From Sphingomonas faeni (GTDB taxonomy: Bacteria > Pseudomonadota > Alphaproteobacteria > Sphingomonadales > Sphingomonadaceae), in contig NZ_JANBVH010000013.1 of the NCBI RefSeq assembly GCF_024273235.1, positions 1 through 64,000 of the forward strand: a stretch of DNA of 64,000 nucleotides. Reading direction: 5' to 3'. Position numbers and translations under genes: made by a program. The notes beneath the pieces are model-generated. The model did not search any database. It worked only from the letters and a program-made list of their open reading frames with translations, and was not told where the DNA came from. How positions within the stretch are numbered: the stretch's first letter is position 1; the number at the start of each line of letters is the position of its first letter. Below, piece by piece: positions 52,012 through 60,309 of this stretch.

Positions 52012-52147
52012 CTCTCCCCTCGGGGGAGAGGGAAGGAGGAGCGCAGCGACGGGAGGGTGAGGGCACGCTCGAGGTGCGCGCGTGCCCTCACCCTCCCACC
52101 CGGCTGCGCCGTGCGGGCCCCTCCCTCTCCCCTGCAGGGAGAGGGGT
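52012..52147. repeat. GC-rich palindromic repeat between ivd and mccB
   Basis: Arms include CCCTCTCCCCTCGGGGGAGA...TCTCCCCTGCAGGGAGAGGG with inner GGGTGAGGGCACGC...GCGTGCCCTCACCC. Building blocks match 28966-29022. Confidence 0.8.
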
Positions 52148-52159
52148 TTAGTGCAGCGT

Positions 52160-53326
52160 TCACTGCGCCACCTTCGGAGCAGCCCCGATGAGTTCGCGCC
52201 CGATCAGCATGCGGCGAATCTCGTTCGTGCCGGCACCAATGTCGAGCAACTTCGCGTCGCGCATGAACCGCTCCACCGGCCAGTCCTTGGTATACCCCGC
52301 CCCGCCGAGCGCCTGGATCGACTCCAGCGACACCTTCACCGCGCTCTCGCTCGCCAGCAGGATCGCGCCGGCCGCGTCGAACCGCGTGGTCTTGCCCGCA
52401 TCGCACGACTTGGCCACCGCATAGACGTACGCGCGCGCCGAACTCAGCGCGACGTACATGTCGGCGACCTTCGCCTGGATCAGCTGGAACTGGCCGATCG
52501 CCGTCCCGAACTGCTTCCGCTCGCGCACATACGGAATCACCACGTCGAGGCACGCCTGCATGATGCCGAGCTGAATCCCGGCCAGCACCGCGCGCTCGTA
52601 ATCGAGGCCCGACATCAGCACGCCGACGCCGCCATTTTCGGGGCCCATCACATTCTCGAACGGCACCTCGCAATCGGTGAAGACGAGTTCCGCGGTCGGC
52701 GATCCCCGCATCCCCATCTTGTCGATCTTCTGGCCGATCGCGAAGCCCGGCATGTCCTTCTCGATCAGGAACGCGGTGATCCCGCGCGAGCCTTCGCCGG
52801 TCTTGGCATAGACGACCAGCGTGTCCGCATAGGCCGCGTTGGTGATCCAGAATTTCGTGCCGTTGAGCACATAGCCCGTGTCGGTCTTCACCGCCTTGAG
52901 CTTCATCGACACGACGTCGGAGCCCGCCCCCGCCTCGGACATGGCGAGGCTGCCGACATGCTCGCCGGAGACGAGCTTGGGGAGATACTTGGCCTTCTGC
53001 TCGGGGCTGCCCCAGCGGCGGATCTGGTTGACGCACAGGTTCGAATGCGCGCCGTAGCTGAGCCCGATCGACGCCGATGCGCGCGACACTTCCTCGACCG
53101 CGACGACGTGCTCGAGATAGCCCAGGCCGAGGCCGCCATATTCTTCCTCGACGGTGATGCCGTGCAGCCCGAGTTCGCCCATCGCCGGCCAGAGTTCGCG
53201 CGGGAACCAGTCGTCGGCGTCGATCTTCGCGGCCAAGGGCGCGATCTTGTCGGTGGCGAAGCGGTGCGTGCTCTCGCGGATCATGTCCGCGGATTCGCCG
53301 AGCGCGAAATCGAAATCGGGTATCAT
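52160..53326 (-). CDS. ivd: Isovaleryl-CoA dehydrogenase
   Basis: 388 aa acyl-CoA dehydrogenase catalysing isovaleryl-CoA to 3-methylcrotonyl-CoA with FAD/ETF. Visible signatures include [18 protein letters not shown], the [13 protein letters not shown] segment, the Glu in [14 protein letters not shown] (isovaleryl-type catalytic Glu position) and [10 protein letters not shown] at the end. GGAGAGG precedes the ATG at 53326. It is the first gene of the inferred ivd-mccB-(NTF2-like)-mccA-maoC operon and is divergent from the LysR gene. Confidence 0.9.
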   Translation of the reverse strand: MIPDFDFALGESADMIRESTHRFATDKIAPLAAKIDADDWFPRELWPAMGELGLHGITVEEEYGGLGLGYLEHVVAVEEVSRASASIGLSYGAHSNLCVNQIRRWGSPEQKAKYLPKLVSGEHVGSLAMSEAGAGSDVVSMKLKAVKTDTGYVLNGTKFWITNAAYADTLVVYAKTGEGSRGITAFLIEKDMPGFAIGQKIDKMGMRGSPTAELVFTDCEVPFENVMGPENGGVGVLMSGLDYERAVLAGIQLGIMQACLDVVIPYVRERKQFGTAIGQFQLIQAKVADMYVALSSARAYVYAVAKSCDAGKTTRFDAAGAILLASESAVKVSLESIQALGGAGYTKDWPVERFMRDAKLLDIGAGTNEIRRMLIGRELIGAAPKVAQ

Positions 53327-53363
53327 GCAGCCTCTCCAGACCTTGTGTTGCCACTCTGATACC

Positions 53364-53422
53364 CGGTCGTGGCGCCTAAGAGAAATTGATACGACCGAAC
53401 ACATGCGATAGATCGTGTCTAT
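53364..53422. promoter_or_regulatory. Inverted repeats in the ivd/LysR intergenic region
   Basis: An inverted repeat CGGTCGT (53364-53370) and ACGACCG (53391-53397) is followed by ATAGA-TCGTG-TCTAT (53408-53422). The second fits the LysR T-N11-A layout and ends 10 bases before the LysR start. Both are candidate LysR-type binding sites controlling the divergent ivd operon and autoregulation. Confidence 0.55.
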
Positions 53423-53431
53423 GGTCGGGTC

Positions 53432-54325
53432 ATGATCGAACGCTATGTGTTGCGCTATTTCCTGGCGGTCGTCGACCAGGGCAATTTCACGCGCGCCGCC
53501 GTGCAGTGCCGGATCTCGCAGCCGACGCTGTCGGTCGGCATCGCCAAACTGGAGGCGGCGCTCGGCCAGACGCTGTTCCTGCGCAACAATCGGCGGATCG
53601 AACTCACGCCCTCGGGCACGCGGTTCGCGGTGCATGCCCGCCGGATCGAAGCCGAGTTCGCGGCGGCCGAACGGGATTTGCAGGACAGCGTTCCGACCAA
53701 ACTGGTGCGGCTCGGGATCGCGACGACGCTGCCGCCGTCCTGGATCGCAGCCTCGCTGGGCCGAGCGCGACGCGCCTCCACCACCGAGCGCCTCGAAGTG
53801 GTCGAAGGACGCAGCAGCGAGCTCGTCGCGTTGCTCGATCGCGGGCGGATCGACGTGATGCTCGGCGCGATCGACGACGATGCGCGCGGTCGCGTACTGT
53901 TCGAGGAGGGTTTCGCGGTCGCGGTGGCGCAAGACCACCGCCTCGCAGGACGCGCCACGCTCGCGGTCGCCGACGTCGCGGAGGAAACGATGATCGTCCG
54001 CCGCCACTGCGAAGCGCTGGCCGAGACCAGCCGCTTCTTCACCGCGCGCGGCGTGCGCCCGTTCATGGCCGCCCGCACCGTCAGCGACGACCGCGCGCTG
54101 ACCTATGTCCGCGCCGGGCTTGGGATGACGGTCATGCCGCTGAGCTTTGCGAGCGAGGGCATCGCGATGATCCCGCTGACGGGCTTCGACCCTACGCGCC
54201 GCGTCGGCGTGCTGGTGGCGAACGATTCCGCCTCGCGCATCGAAGGAAGCGTCATGGTCGCGGCGATCGAGGAGACGTTCAGGGACCTGCACGCGGCGGG
54301 AACCGGCACCGACGGCATCATCTGA
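53432..54325 (+). CDS. LysR-family transcriptional regulator
   Basis: 297 aa. The N-terminal winged helix includes [20 protein letters not shown] and [20 protein letters not shown]. The rest is the two-lobed effector domain with [12 protein letters not shown] near the end. Position divergent from ivd suggests it regulates leucine/isovalerate catabolism and itself; the effector is probably an acyl-CoA or keto acid (inference). tRNA-Ala follows on the opposite strand. Confidence 0.85.
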   Translation: MIERYVLRYFLAVVDQGNFTRAAVQCRISQPTLSVGIAKLEAALGQTLFLRNNRRIELTPSGTRFAVHARRIEAEFAAAERDLQDSVPTKLVRLGIATTLPPSWIAASLGRARRASTTERLEVVEGRSSELVALLDRGRIDVMLGAIDDDARGRVLFEEGFAVAVAQDHRLAGRATLAVADVAEETMIVRRHCEALAETSRFFTARGVRPFMAARTVSDDRALTYVRAGLGMTVMPLSFASEGIAMIPLTGFDPTRRVGVLVANDSASRIEGSVMVAAIEETFRDLHAAGTGTDGII

Positions 54326-54369
54326 AGCTATCTGGAAAGCTGTCCCGGCGAACCGGTCATCAACGAGAA

Positions 54370-54445
54370 TGGTGGAGCCGAGGGGGATCGAACCCCTGAC
54401 CTTTCGCATGCCATGCGAACGCTCTCCCAGCTGAGCTACGGCCCC
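54370..54445 (-). tRNA. tRNA-Ala(GGC)
   Basis: A 76-nt cloverleaf with acceptor GGGGCCG paired to CGGCTCC, D-arm GCTCAGCTGGGAGAGC, anticodon stem TCGCA/TGCGA around TGGCA (anticodon GGC) and TGG arm GGGGTTCGATCCCCC. The encoded CCA end is present. Confidence 0.95.
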
Positions 54446-54548
54446 ATTCCCGTTGGGAGGCGGGTCACTAACCGGACCCGCCCGGGTTGGCAAGCGGCGT
54501 AAACACCGCCTGCCAAATTTCTTTCAACTTAACGCCGATCTTCTCGGA

Positions 54549-54875
54549 TCAACGCTCATGCTCGTCCTGCGGCGTCTCGACGCCGAGGTCGTCGTCGCCG
54601 CCGAGATCGACTTCGTCGTCGGCCGACGGCTCTTCGTCCTCGCCGGTGATCGAGGCGATGTCCTCTTCCTCGTCATCCTCGAGATCCGCGTCGGGCTTCT
54701 TGGTGTCGGGCTTGGCGACCTCGAACGGCAGCGGCTGCTTCGACTTCAGGATGGGCTCGGGCTCCCACGCATACCCGCACTCGATGCAGGTCACGGGGTC
54801 GGCTTTTTCGAGGTCGTAGAAACGCGTCGCGCATTTCGGGCACGAACGCTTCGTGCCCCATTCCGGCTTGATCAT
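54549..54875 (-). CDS. FYDLN-type acidic small protein (TIGR02300)
   Basis: 108 aa. The N-terminal domain holds a four-Cys (zinc-ribbon-like) arrangement: CPKCATRFYDLEK and CIECGYAWEP. The rest is Asp/Glu-rich, low complexity and likely disordered. This family is restricted mostly to alphaproteobacteria and lies beside aroA; its function is unknown. AAAGG precedes the ATG. It is divergent from aroA with 98 bases between starts. Confidence 0.85.
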   Translation of the reverse strand: MIKPEWGTKRSCPKCATRFYDLEKADPVTCIECGYAWEPEPILKSKQPLPFEVAKPDTKKPDADLEDDEEEDIASITGEDEEPSADDEVDLGGDDDLGVETPQDEHER

Positions 54876-54973
54876 GCCGATAGAACCTTTCGAATGGATA
54901 GATTGTGAGGGATGCCCTCGCAAAGTGGGCGCGCCTTGCCATAGCGCAAGGCCACTGTCAAAAGCCCGGCCCC

Positions 54974-56320
54974 ATGGCACATCCTTCTTCTTCGGCCCTC
55001 CCCCAGCCGCTCGACGTCGTCGCACGCGGTCCCCTGACCGGTTCGATCGCGGTCCCCGGCGACAAGTCGATCAGTCACCGCGCCCTGATGTTCGCAAGCT
55101 TAGCTGTCGGCACCAGTCGGATCGAGGGTTTGCTGGAAGGTGAGGACGTGCTCGCCACTGCCGCCGCGATGCGCGCGATGGGCGCGACGATCGAGCGCGG
55201 CGAGGATGGGATCTGGACGGTGGACGGCGTCGGCGTAGGCGGACTGCTCCAGCCCGATACGGCGCTGGAGATGGGCAATTCGGGGACGTCGACGCGGCTG
55301 CTGATGGGGCTGGTGTCGAGCCATCCGATCACCTGCACGTTCACCGGCGACGCGTCGCTGTCGGGGCGGCCGATGGGGCGGGTGATCGAGCCGCTGTCGC
55401 AGATGGGCGCGGACATTACCGCTTCGCCTGGTGGGCGGCTGCCGTTGATGGTGCGCGGGATGTGTCCGGCGGTGCCGATCGAGTACACGCTGCCGGTCGC
55501 GTCGGCGCAGGTGAAGTCGGCGATCCTGCTGGCGGGGCTCAACACGCCGGGGATTACGCGGGTCATCGAGCCGGTCGCGACGCGCGATCATAGCGAGCGG
55601 ATGCTGACCGGGTTCGGCGCGAAGCTGACCGTCGAGGAAACCGCGGCCGGGCGGATCATCTCGATCACCGGCGAAGCGGACCTGAAGCCGCAGGACATCG
55701 TCGTGCCGGGCGATCCGTCGTCGTCGGCGTTCTGGCTGGTGGCGGCGTCGATCGTGCCGGGGTCGGATATCGTTGTGCGCAATGTCGGGCTTAACCCGAC
55801 GCGGATCGGGATCGTCACCGCGCTGCGGATGATGGGCGCGGATATTACCGAACTCGACCCGCGCACCGTCGGCGGCGAGCCGGTCGCGGACCTGCGAGTC
55901 CGGCATGCGCCGCTGACCGCGATCGAGGTGCCGGCCGATCTCGCGCCGAGCATGATCGACGAATATCCGGTGCTGTTCGTCGCCGCCGCCTTCGCGACCG
56001 GCACGACCATGGCCCGCGGCGCACACGAGCTGCGGGTGAAGGAATCGGACCGGATCACGACGATGCGGATCGCGCTCGAAGCCTGCGGGGTGCATTGCGA
56101 GGAGTTCGAAGATGGCATGGCGATCACCGGGTCGGGCGGTGCGGCGATTCGAGGCGGCGCTCGGGTGGCCTCGAAACTCGACCACCGCATCGCAATGAGC
56201 ATGGTGGTGGCTGGACTTGGCGCCGTTCAGCCCGTCACGATCGATGATGTATCGCCGGTGGCGACGAGCTATCCCGTGTTCTTCCGGTCGCTCGATGCGC
56301 TGACCGGACGGGGGGAATAA
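54974..56320 (+). CDS. aroA: EPSP synthase (class II type)
   Basis: 448 aa. It makes 5-enolpyruvylshikimate-3-phosphate in the shikimate pathway. All four class II diagnostic patterns are present: GDKS (GDKSISHRA), SAQVK (SAQ-x-K), NPTR (N-x-TR) and RDHSE (R-x-H-x-E). The glyphosate-contact region reads GNSGTSTRLLMG, i.e. Gly where the CP4 enzyme has Ala. It is two bases before cmk. The ATG at 54974 gives the conventional N-terminus; an upstream ATG at 54905 overlaps the small divergent gene's promoter. Confidence 0.93.
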   Translation: MAHPSSSALPQPLDVVARGPLTGSIAVPGDKSISHRALMFASLAVGTSRIEGLLEGEDVLATAAAMRAMGATIERGEDGIWTVDGVGVGGLLQPDTALEMGNSGTSTRLLMGLVSSHPITCTFTGDASLSGRPMGRVIEPLSQMGADITASPGGRLPLMVRGMCPAVPIEYTLPVASAQVKSAILLAGLNTPGITRVIEPVATRDHSERMLTGFGAKLTVEETAAGRIISITGEADLKPQDIVVPGDPSSSAFWLVAASIVPGSDIVVRNVGLNPTRIGIVTALRMMGADITELDPRTVGGEPVADLRVRHAPLTAIEVPADLAPSMIDEYPVLFVAAAFATGTTMARGAHELRVKESDRITTMRIALEACGVHCEEFEDGMAITGSGGAAIRGGARVASKLDHRIAMSMVVAGLGAVQPVTIDDVSPVATSYPVFFRSLDALTGRGE

Positions 56321-56322
56321 GA

Positions 56323-56961
56323 ATGATCATCGCAGTCGACGGTCCGGCAGCATCGGGCAAGGGCACGATCGCGCGTGCCTTGGCCAAACATTATGGGCTG
56401 CCGTATCTCGATACCGGGCTATTGTACCGCGCGGTTGCGTTGAGCGTGGCGCGGATGGGGCTCGATCCGGAAACCGAGGCCGACGCGGTCGCGGCCTGCG
56501 ATTTCAGCGATGCGCTGCTGAGCGATCCGGCGTTGCGTGACGACGAGATCGGCGCGCTGGCGTCGGTGGTGTCGGCGCATCCGCTGGTGCGTGCGGCGTT
56601 GCTGCACCGGCAGAAGCGGTTCGCGGCGCAGGAGGGTGGCGCGATCCTCGACGGGCGCGACATCGGCACGGTGATCGCGCCGGATGCGGATGCGAAGCTG
56701 TTCGTGAAGGCCACGCCGAATATTCGGGCGCAACGGCGGCATGCGGAGTTGCAGGCTCGGGGTGGGACGGCGAGCAAGGATCGGGTGTTGGCGGATATTC
56801 GGGCTCGGGATGCTCGGGATAGTGGGCGGTCTACCGCGCCGTTGGTGATGGCGGCGGATGCTGCGTTGCTGGATACGAGCTTTCTTTCGATCGAGGCGTC
56901 CGTGCAGCGGGCGGTTGCGTTGGTTGAGGCGCAGCGGGCGAAGAAGGCGGCTTCGGTTTAG
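56323..56961 (+). CDS. cmk: Cytidylate kinase
   Basis: 212 aa. It phosphorylates CMP and dCMP with ATP. The P-loop is AVDGPAASGKGT, then the NMP-binding YLDTGLLYRA and ILDGRDIGTVIAPDAD. All features are normal. It starts 2 bases after the aroA stop and is co-transcribed. The usual next gene is rpsA, here separated by ~870 bases with repeats and a SemiSWEET gene on the other strand. Confidence 0.93.
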   Translation: MIIAVDGPAASGKGTIARALAKHYGLPYLDTGLLYRAVALSVARMGLDPETEADAVAACDFSDALLSDPALRDDEIGALASVVSAHPLVRAALLHRQKRFAAQEGGAILDGRDIGTVIAPDADAKLFVKATPNIRAQRRHAELQARGGTASKDRVLADIRARDARDSGRSTAPLVMAADAALLDTSFLSIEASVQRAVALVEAQRAKKAASV

Positions 56962-56987
56962 GCTCATTATACCGATCCCAACATGCT

Positions 56988-57091
56988 CCACCCCGGCGAA
57001 GGCCGGGGCCCAGTTGGAAAGGTCGCAGTAACGGAGCATCGCCCTCAGTTAGCAACGTCCCCCAACTGGGCCCCGGCCTTCGCCGGGGTGG
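56988..57091. repeat. Family C palindromic repeat, copy 3
   Basis: Arms CCACCCCGGCGAAGGCCGGG and CCCGGCCTTCGCCGGGGTGG with inner GGGCCCAGTTGG / CCAACTGGGCCC. Confidence 0.85.
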
Positions 57092-57104
57092 CGGTGTTGG
57101 GGGT

Positions 57105-57270
57105 GGGCGCACCTTTCTTCTCGCTCCCCTCCCTGGAAGGGAGGGGCAGGGGGTGGGTCGGCTTCCGCATCGGCGATCGGGCGTGGCACGAGCTGGCCGA
57201 CCCACCCCCAACCCCTCCCTTCCAGGGAGGGGGGACCGGCGGAGCCCCCCCCTGGTAGGGGATAAGCGCG
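57105..57270. repeat. GC-rich palindromic repeat after cmk
   Basis: A nested inverted repeat with Outer arms CTCCCCTCCCTGGAAGGGAG and CTCCCTTCCAGGGAGGGGGG; inner arms GGGTGGGTCGGC and GCCGACCCACCCCC. Shares the 'GGGTGGG ... CCCACCCC' layout of 24424-24557. Confidence 0.7.
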
Positions 57271-57299
57271 CGCCCTTCCTGGGAAGGGGATCAGTGGAC

Positions 57300-57557
57300 C
57301 TAAAGCGCAGTCACCAGCGCCACCGCCCCGAACACCACCCCCGGAAAATTCGCCACGACGATCGGCCAGTCCCGCTTGTCCTTCAGAAACCCGTACCCCA
57401 CCCACAGCGCGCAATTCACCATCGTCGCGAACGGCTGGACCACCGATCCCTTCTGCCCGGCGAGGTTCAGCAGGATCTGGTCGATGTACGACAGGTACAT
57501 CACGATCGCCGTCACGGTGGCGACCCAGCCCAGCACGAGAATGCCGCGTTCGTTCAA
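57300..57557 (-). CDS. SemiSWEET-type sugar transporter
   Basis: 85 aa with three predicted helices, matching the MtN3/saliva (SWEET half) unit. The PQ-like motif is VVQPFATMVNCALWVGYGF, with Trp/Asn at the expected pore positions (VNCALW, ANFPGVVFG). SemiSWEETs work as dimers and move small sugars across the inner membrane. The start is TTG at 57557, backed by AGGAG 7 bases upstream; no ATG fits better. It is placed on the strand opposite to the aroA-cmk/rpsA block. Confidence 0.75.
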   Translation of the reverse strand: MNERGILVLGWVATVTAIVMYLSYIDQILLNLAGQKGSVVQPFATMVNCALWVGYGFLKDKRDWPIVVANFPGVVFGAVALVTAL

Positions 57558-57832
57558 ATCTTCGCTCCTGTTGTGAAGCGCCCCAACGAAGCCGAGCCGA
57601 ACTTGCTCCGAGACGCGGTTTCGGCTACACAGCGACGTCCGGCGAGCGATGCTCGTGGAGGAAGGCGCGGAGACCCTCGAGTCTCACGCGCCGTTTTCGC
57701 ATTCAGCGTCTACGTCCTCCGCAGCCTCGTGCCGTCCGGATGCCGCGCCGGCGTTCGGTCGTCGCGGCAACGAAGGCCAAGACCAGCGGACCCAACCGCT
57801 TGGCCGGAAACAGACTAGGATTACTGAATTCT
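57558..57832. other. rpsA upstream region
   Basis: A 275-base non-coding interval with an inverted repeat GGCCAAG (57775-57781) and CTTGGCC (57799-57805) about 30 bases before the rpsA ATG. No clear Shine-Dalgarno; AGGA is 13 bases away. Expected to contain the rpsA promoter. Confidence 0.5.
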
Positions 57833-59551
57833 ATGGCAACCCAGGTAATGCCGACCCGCGACGATTTCGCGGCGATGCTGAACGAAACGCTCGGCGACGC
57901 CGACAGCTTCGAGGGCCGCGTGGTGCATGGCACCGTGACCGGCATCGAGAACGACATGGCCGTCATCGACGTCGGTCTGAAGTCGGAAGGCCGCGTGCCG
58001 CTTCGCGAATTCGCAGCGCCGGGCCAGAAGGCTGACCTCAAGGTCGGCGACGAAGTCGAAGTCTATGTCGACCGCGTCGAGAACGTCCACGGCGAAGCGA
58101 TGCTCAGCCGCGATCGCGCCCGTCGCGAAGCCGCATGGGACAAGCTGGAAACCGAATTCTCGAAGACGACCCGCGTCGAAGGCGTGATCTTCGGCCGCGT
58201 GAAGGGTGGCTTCACCGTCGACCTGAACGGCGCCGTCGCGTTCCTGCCCGGCTCGCAGGTCGATATCCGCCCCGTGCGCGATGTCACCCCGCTGATGGAC
58301 ATCCCCCAGCCGTTCCAGATCCTGAAGATGGACCGCAAGCGCGGCAACATCGTCGTGTCGCGTCGCGCCGTTCTCGAAGAGACGCGCGCAGAGCAGCGTT
58401 CGGGCCTGATCCTCAGCCTGGCCGAGGGCCAGATCATCGACGGCGTCGTCAAGAACATCACCGATTACGGTGCGTTCGTTGATCTCGGCGGCATCGATGG
58501 CCTGCTGCACGTCACCGATCTCAGCTACAAGCGCGTCGGTCACCCGAGCGAAGTCCTGAACATCGGCGACACCGTCAAGGTGCAGATCATCCGCATCAAC
58601 AAGGACACGCAGCGCATCAGCCTCGGCATGAAGCAGCTGGAGAGCGATCCCTGGGATGGCGCGATGGTCAAGTATCCGGTCGGCGCCAAGCTCACCGGCC
58701 GCGTCACGAACATCACCGAATATGGTGCGTTCGTCGAGCTGGAAGCGGGCATCGAAGGCCTCGTCCACGTGTCGGAAATGTCCTGGACCAAGAAGAACGT
58801 CCATCCGGGCAAGATCGTGTCGACCTCGCAGGAAGTCGACGTCATGGTCCTCGAAGTCGATTCCGAGAAGCGTCGCATCTCGCTCGGCCTCAAGCAGGCT
58901 CAGGCCAATCCTTGGGAGGCCTTCGCTGCCGCTCATCCGATCGGTTCGACCGTCGAAGGCGAAGTCAAGAACGCGACCGAGTTCGGTCTGTTCATCGGCC
59001 TCGACAACGACGTCGACGGCATGGTCCACATGTCCGACATCGCATGGGGTGTTTCGGGCGAGGACGCGCTCAACCTGCATCGCAAGGGTGAGACCGTCGA
59101 GGCCGTCGTGCTCGACATCGACGCCGAGAAGGAGCGTATCTCGCTCGGCATGAAGCAGCTCGAGCGCGGCGGGCCATCGGCCGGCGGCATCGCAGCAGCG
59201 GGCGACAAGCTGAACAAGAATGCGATCGTTACCGTGACCGTTCTCGAAGTCCGCGACGCGGGCCTCGAAGTGCAGCAGGGCGACGATGGCGCGACCGGCT
59301 TCATCAAGCGCACGGATCTGGGTCGCGATCGCGACGAGCAGCGTCCGGAGCGTTTCCAGGTCGGCCAGAAGTTCGATGCGATGGTCACCGGCTTCGATCG
59401 TTCGAAGAAGCCGACCTTCTCGATCAAGGCGATGCAGATCTCGGAAGAGAAGCAGGCCGTTGCACAGTACGGGTCGTCGGATTCCGGCGCGACCCTCGGC
59501 AACATCCTGGGCGAGGCTCTCAAGGCTCGCACGGAAGCCGAGAAGAAGTAA
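57833..59551 (+). CDS. rpsA: 30S ribosomal protein S1
   Basis: 572 aa with six S1 RNA-binding repeats, required for translation of structured mRNAs. Recognisable repeats include NITDYGAFVDLGGIDGLLHV, NITEYGAFVELEAGIEGLVH and NATEFGLFIGLDNDVDGMVH, each followed by RISLGMKQL or RISLGLKQAQ. The ATG at 57833 matches the family N-terminus (the frame opens upstream at 57740). The gene ends before an intrinsic terminator; ihfB is next. Confidence 0.95.
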   Translation: MATQVMPTRDDFAAMLNETLGDADSFEGRVVHGTVTGIENDMAVIDVGLKSEGRVPLREFAAPGQKADLKVGDEVEVYVDRVENVHGEAMLSRDRARREAAWDKLETEFSKTTRVEGVIFGRVKGGFTVDLNGAVAFLPGSQVDIRPVRDVTPLMDIPQPFQILKMDRKRGNIVVSRRAVLEETRAEQRSGLILSLAEGQIIDGVVKNITDYGAFVDLGGIDGLLHVTDLSYKRVGHPSEVLNIGDTVKVQIIRINKDTQRISLGMKQLESDPWDGAMVKYPVGAKLTGRVTNITEYGAFVELEAGIEGLVHVSEMSWTKKNVHPGKIVSTSQEVDVMVLEVDSEKRRISLGLKQAQANPWEAFAAAHPIGSTVEGEVKNATEFGLFIGLDNDVDGMVHMSDIAWGVSGEDALNLHRKGETVEAVVLDIDAEKERISLGMKQLERGGPSAGGIAAAGDKLNKNAIVTVTVLEVRDAGLEVQQGDDGATGFIKRTDLGRDRDEQRPERFQVGQKFDAMVTGFDRSKKPTFSIKAMQISEEKQAVAQYGSSDSGATLGNILGEALKARTEAEKK

Positions 59552-59575
59552 GGTTAACCCTTTGTGAATGGAAAA

Positions 59576-59609
59576 AGCCCGGCATGTGTCGAACATGTCG
59601 GGCTTTTTT
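59576..59609 (+). terminator. Intrinsic terminator after rpsA
   Basis: A 12-bp stem (59576-59587 with 59593-59604, one G-T pair) with a GTCGA loop, followed by a run of six T residues (59604-59609). It is 25 bases after the rpsA stop. Confidence 0.9.
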
Positions 59610-59721
59610 CTGTCCGGGGCACTTTGGTTTTTGACTGAACCGGAATAAGTGCTAATGCCTCGCAGGTTGACCTGTATCAACTTTCACCAACGCGTATATT
59701 CAAAGATGGGCGGGGGCTCGA

Positions 59722-60000
59722 ATGATCCGATCCGAATTGGTCCTGAAGATCGCCGAGGCGCATCCGGACCTTCAACCGAACGAAGTCGAGCTGATCGTCA
59801 GCACGTTCTTCGACGAGATTTCCAAGCGACTGGCCGCCGATGGCCGGGTCGAACTACGCGGTTTCGGCGCCTTCTCGACGCGCGCACGCGATGCCCGCAC
59901 CGGCCGCAACCCCCGCACCGGCGAAGTCGTCGATGTCGAGGCGAAGCGCGTCCCGTATTTCAAGCCCGGCAAGGAAATGCGCGCGCGCCTTAACGTGTGA
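59722..60000 (+). CDS. ihfB: Integration host factor beta subunit
   Basis: 92 aa, HU/IHF fold. The N-terminal helices have [16 protein letters not shown], and the DNA-intercalating arm contains [10 protein letters not shown] with the conserved Pro. It bends DNA as a heterodimer with IhfA. GGGGG precedes the ATG. It follows rpsA as usual in proteobacteria and is the last core gene before the integrative element. A weak promoter-like TTGACT at 59631 and TAATGC at 59653 could drive it. Confidence 0.92.
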   Translation: MIRSELVLKIAEAHPDLQPNEVELIVSTFFDEISKRLAADGRVELRGFGAFSTRARDARTGRNPRTGEVVDVEAKRVPYFKPGKEMRARLNV

Positions 60001-60131
60001 TCGCCGCCGTGTGAGCGATACCGTGTGAGTGATACCGCCCCGGACGCCGCGCGTATGGGGCACAGGAATATGCTGCCGACCGATCGAGATGGGTTGACCC
60101 GGCGGGCGACCTCGTCTTGTTGGCACTGTGT

Positions 60132-60215
60132 GCGGACGTGGCGAAACCGGTAGACGCAGGAGACTTAAAATCTCCCTCCCTAGGAGTGCGGGTTCGAGTC
60201 CCGCCGTCCGCACCA
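60132..60215 (+). tRNA. tRNA-Leu(TAA)
   Basis: 84 nt with an encoded CCA. Acceptor GCGGACG/CGTCCGC, long variable arm (CTCCCTAGGAG) typical of class II tRNA-Leu, anticodon loop CTTAAAA with anticodon TAA and TGG arm GCGGGTTCGAGTCCCGC. Its 3' end is the likely integration site of the downstream element. Confidence 0.95.
60193..60215 (+). other. Putative attachment-site core (tRNA-Leu 3' end)
   Basis: The 3' part of the tRNA gene (TTCGAGTCCCGCCGTCCGC and ACCA) is the usual att core used by tyrosine integrases. The integrase gene begins 95 bases later. The distal direct repeat is not in this window, so its identity cannot be confirmed. Confidence 0.5.
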
Positions 60216-60309
60216 ACCCACCTCCAAGGGCCTGAAAATCCTTAGAAACGGCAGAATACCGTGGCTTTCGTGTCTCTTCCGGTACAGGAAAGAGGTACAA
60301 AGCGGGCCG

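Larger units (their letters stand above)
56962..57299. other. Repeat-filled gap after cmk
   Basis: No gene. A family C repeat occupies 56988-57091 and a further palindromic element occupies 57105-57270 (CCCTCCCTGGAAGGGAGGGG...CCCCTCCCTTCCAGGGAGGGG with inner GGGTGGGTCGGC...GCCGACCCACCC), related to the rpoB-rpoC element. Confidence 0.8.

Noticed and set aside
52160..54493. A 777-codon frame extending ivd upstream
   Set aside because: The family N-terminus starts at the ATG at 53326; the extension is antisense to the LysR gene and tRNA-Ala.
57740..57832. Upstream extension of rpsA
   Set aside because: S1 proteins start near MATQVMPTRDDF; the extra 31 codons are leader sequence.
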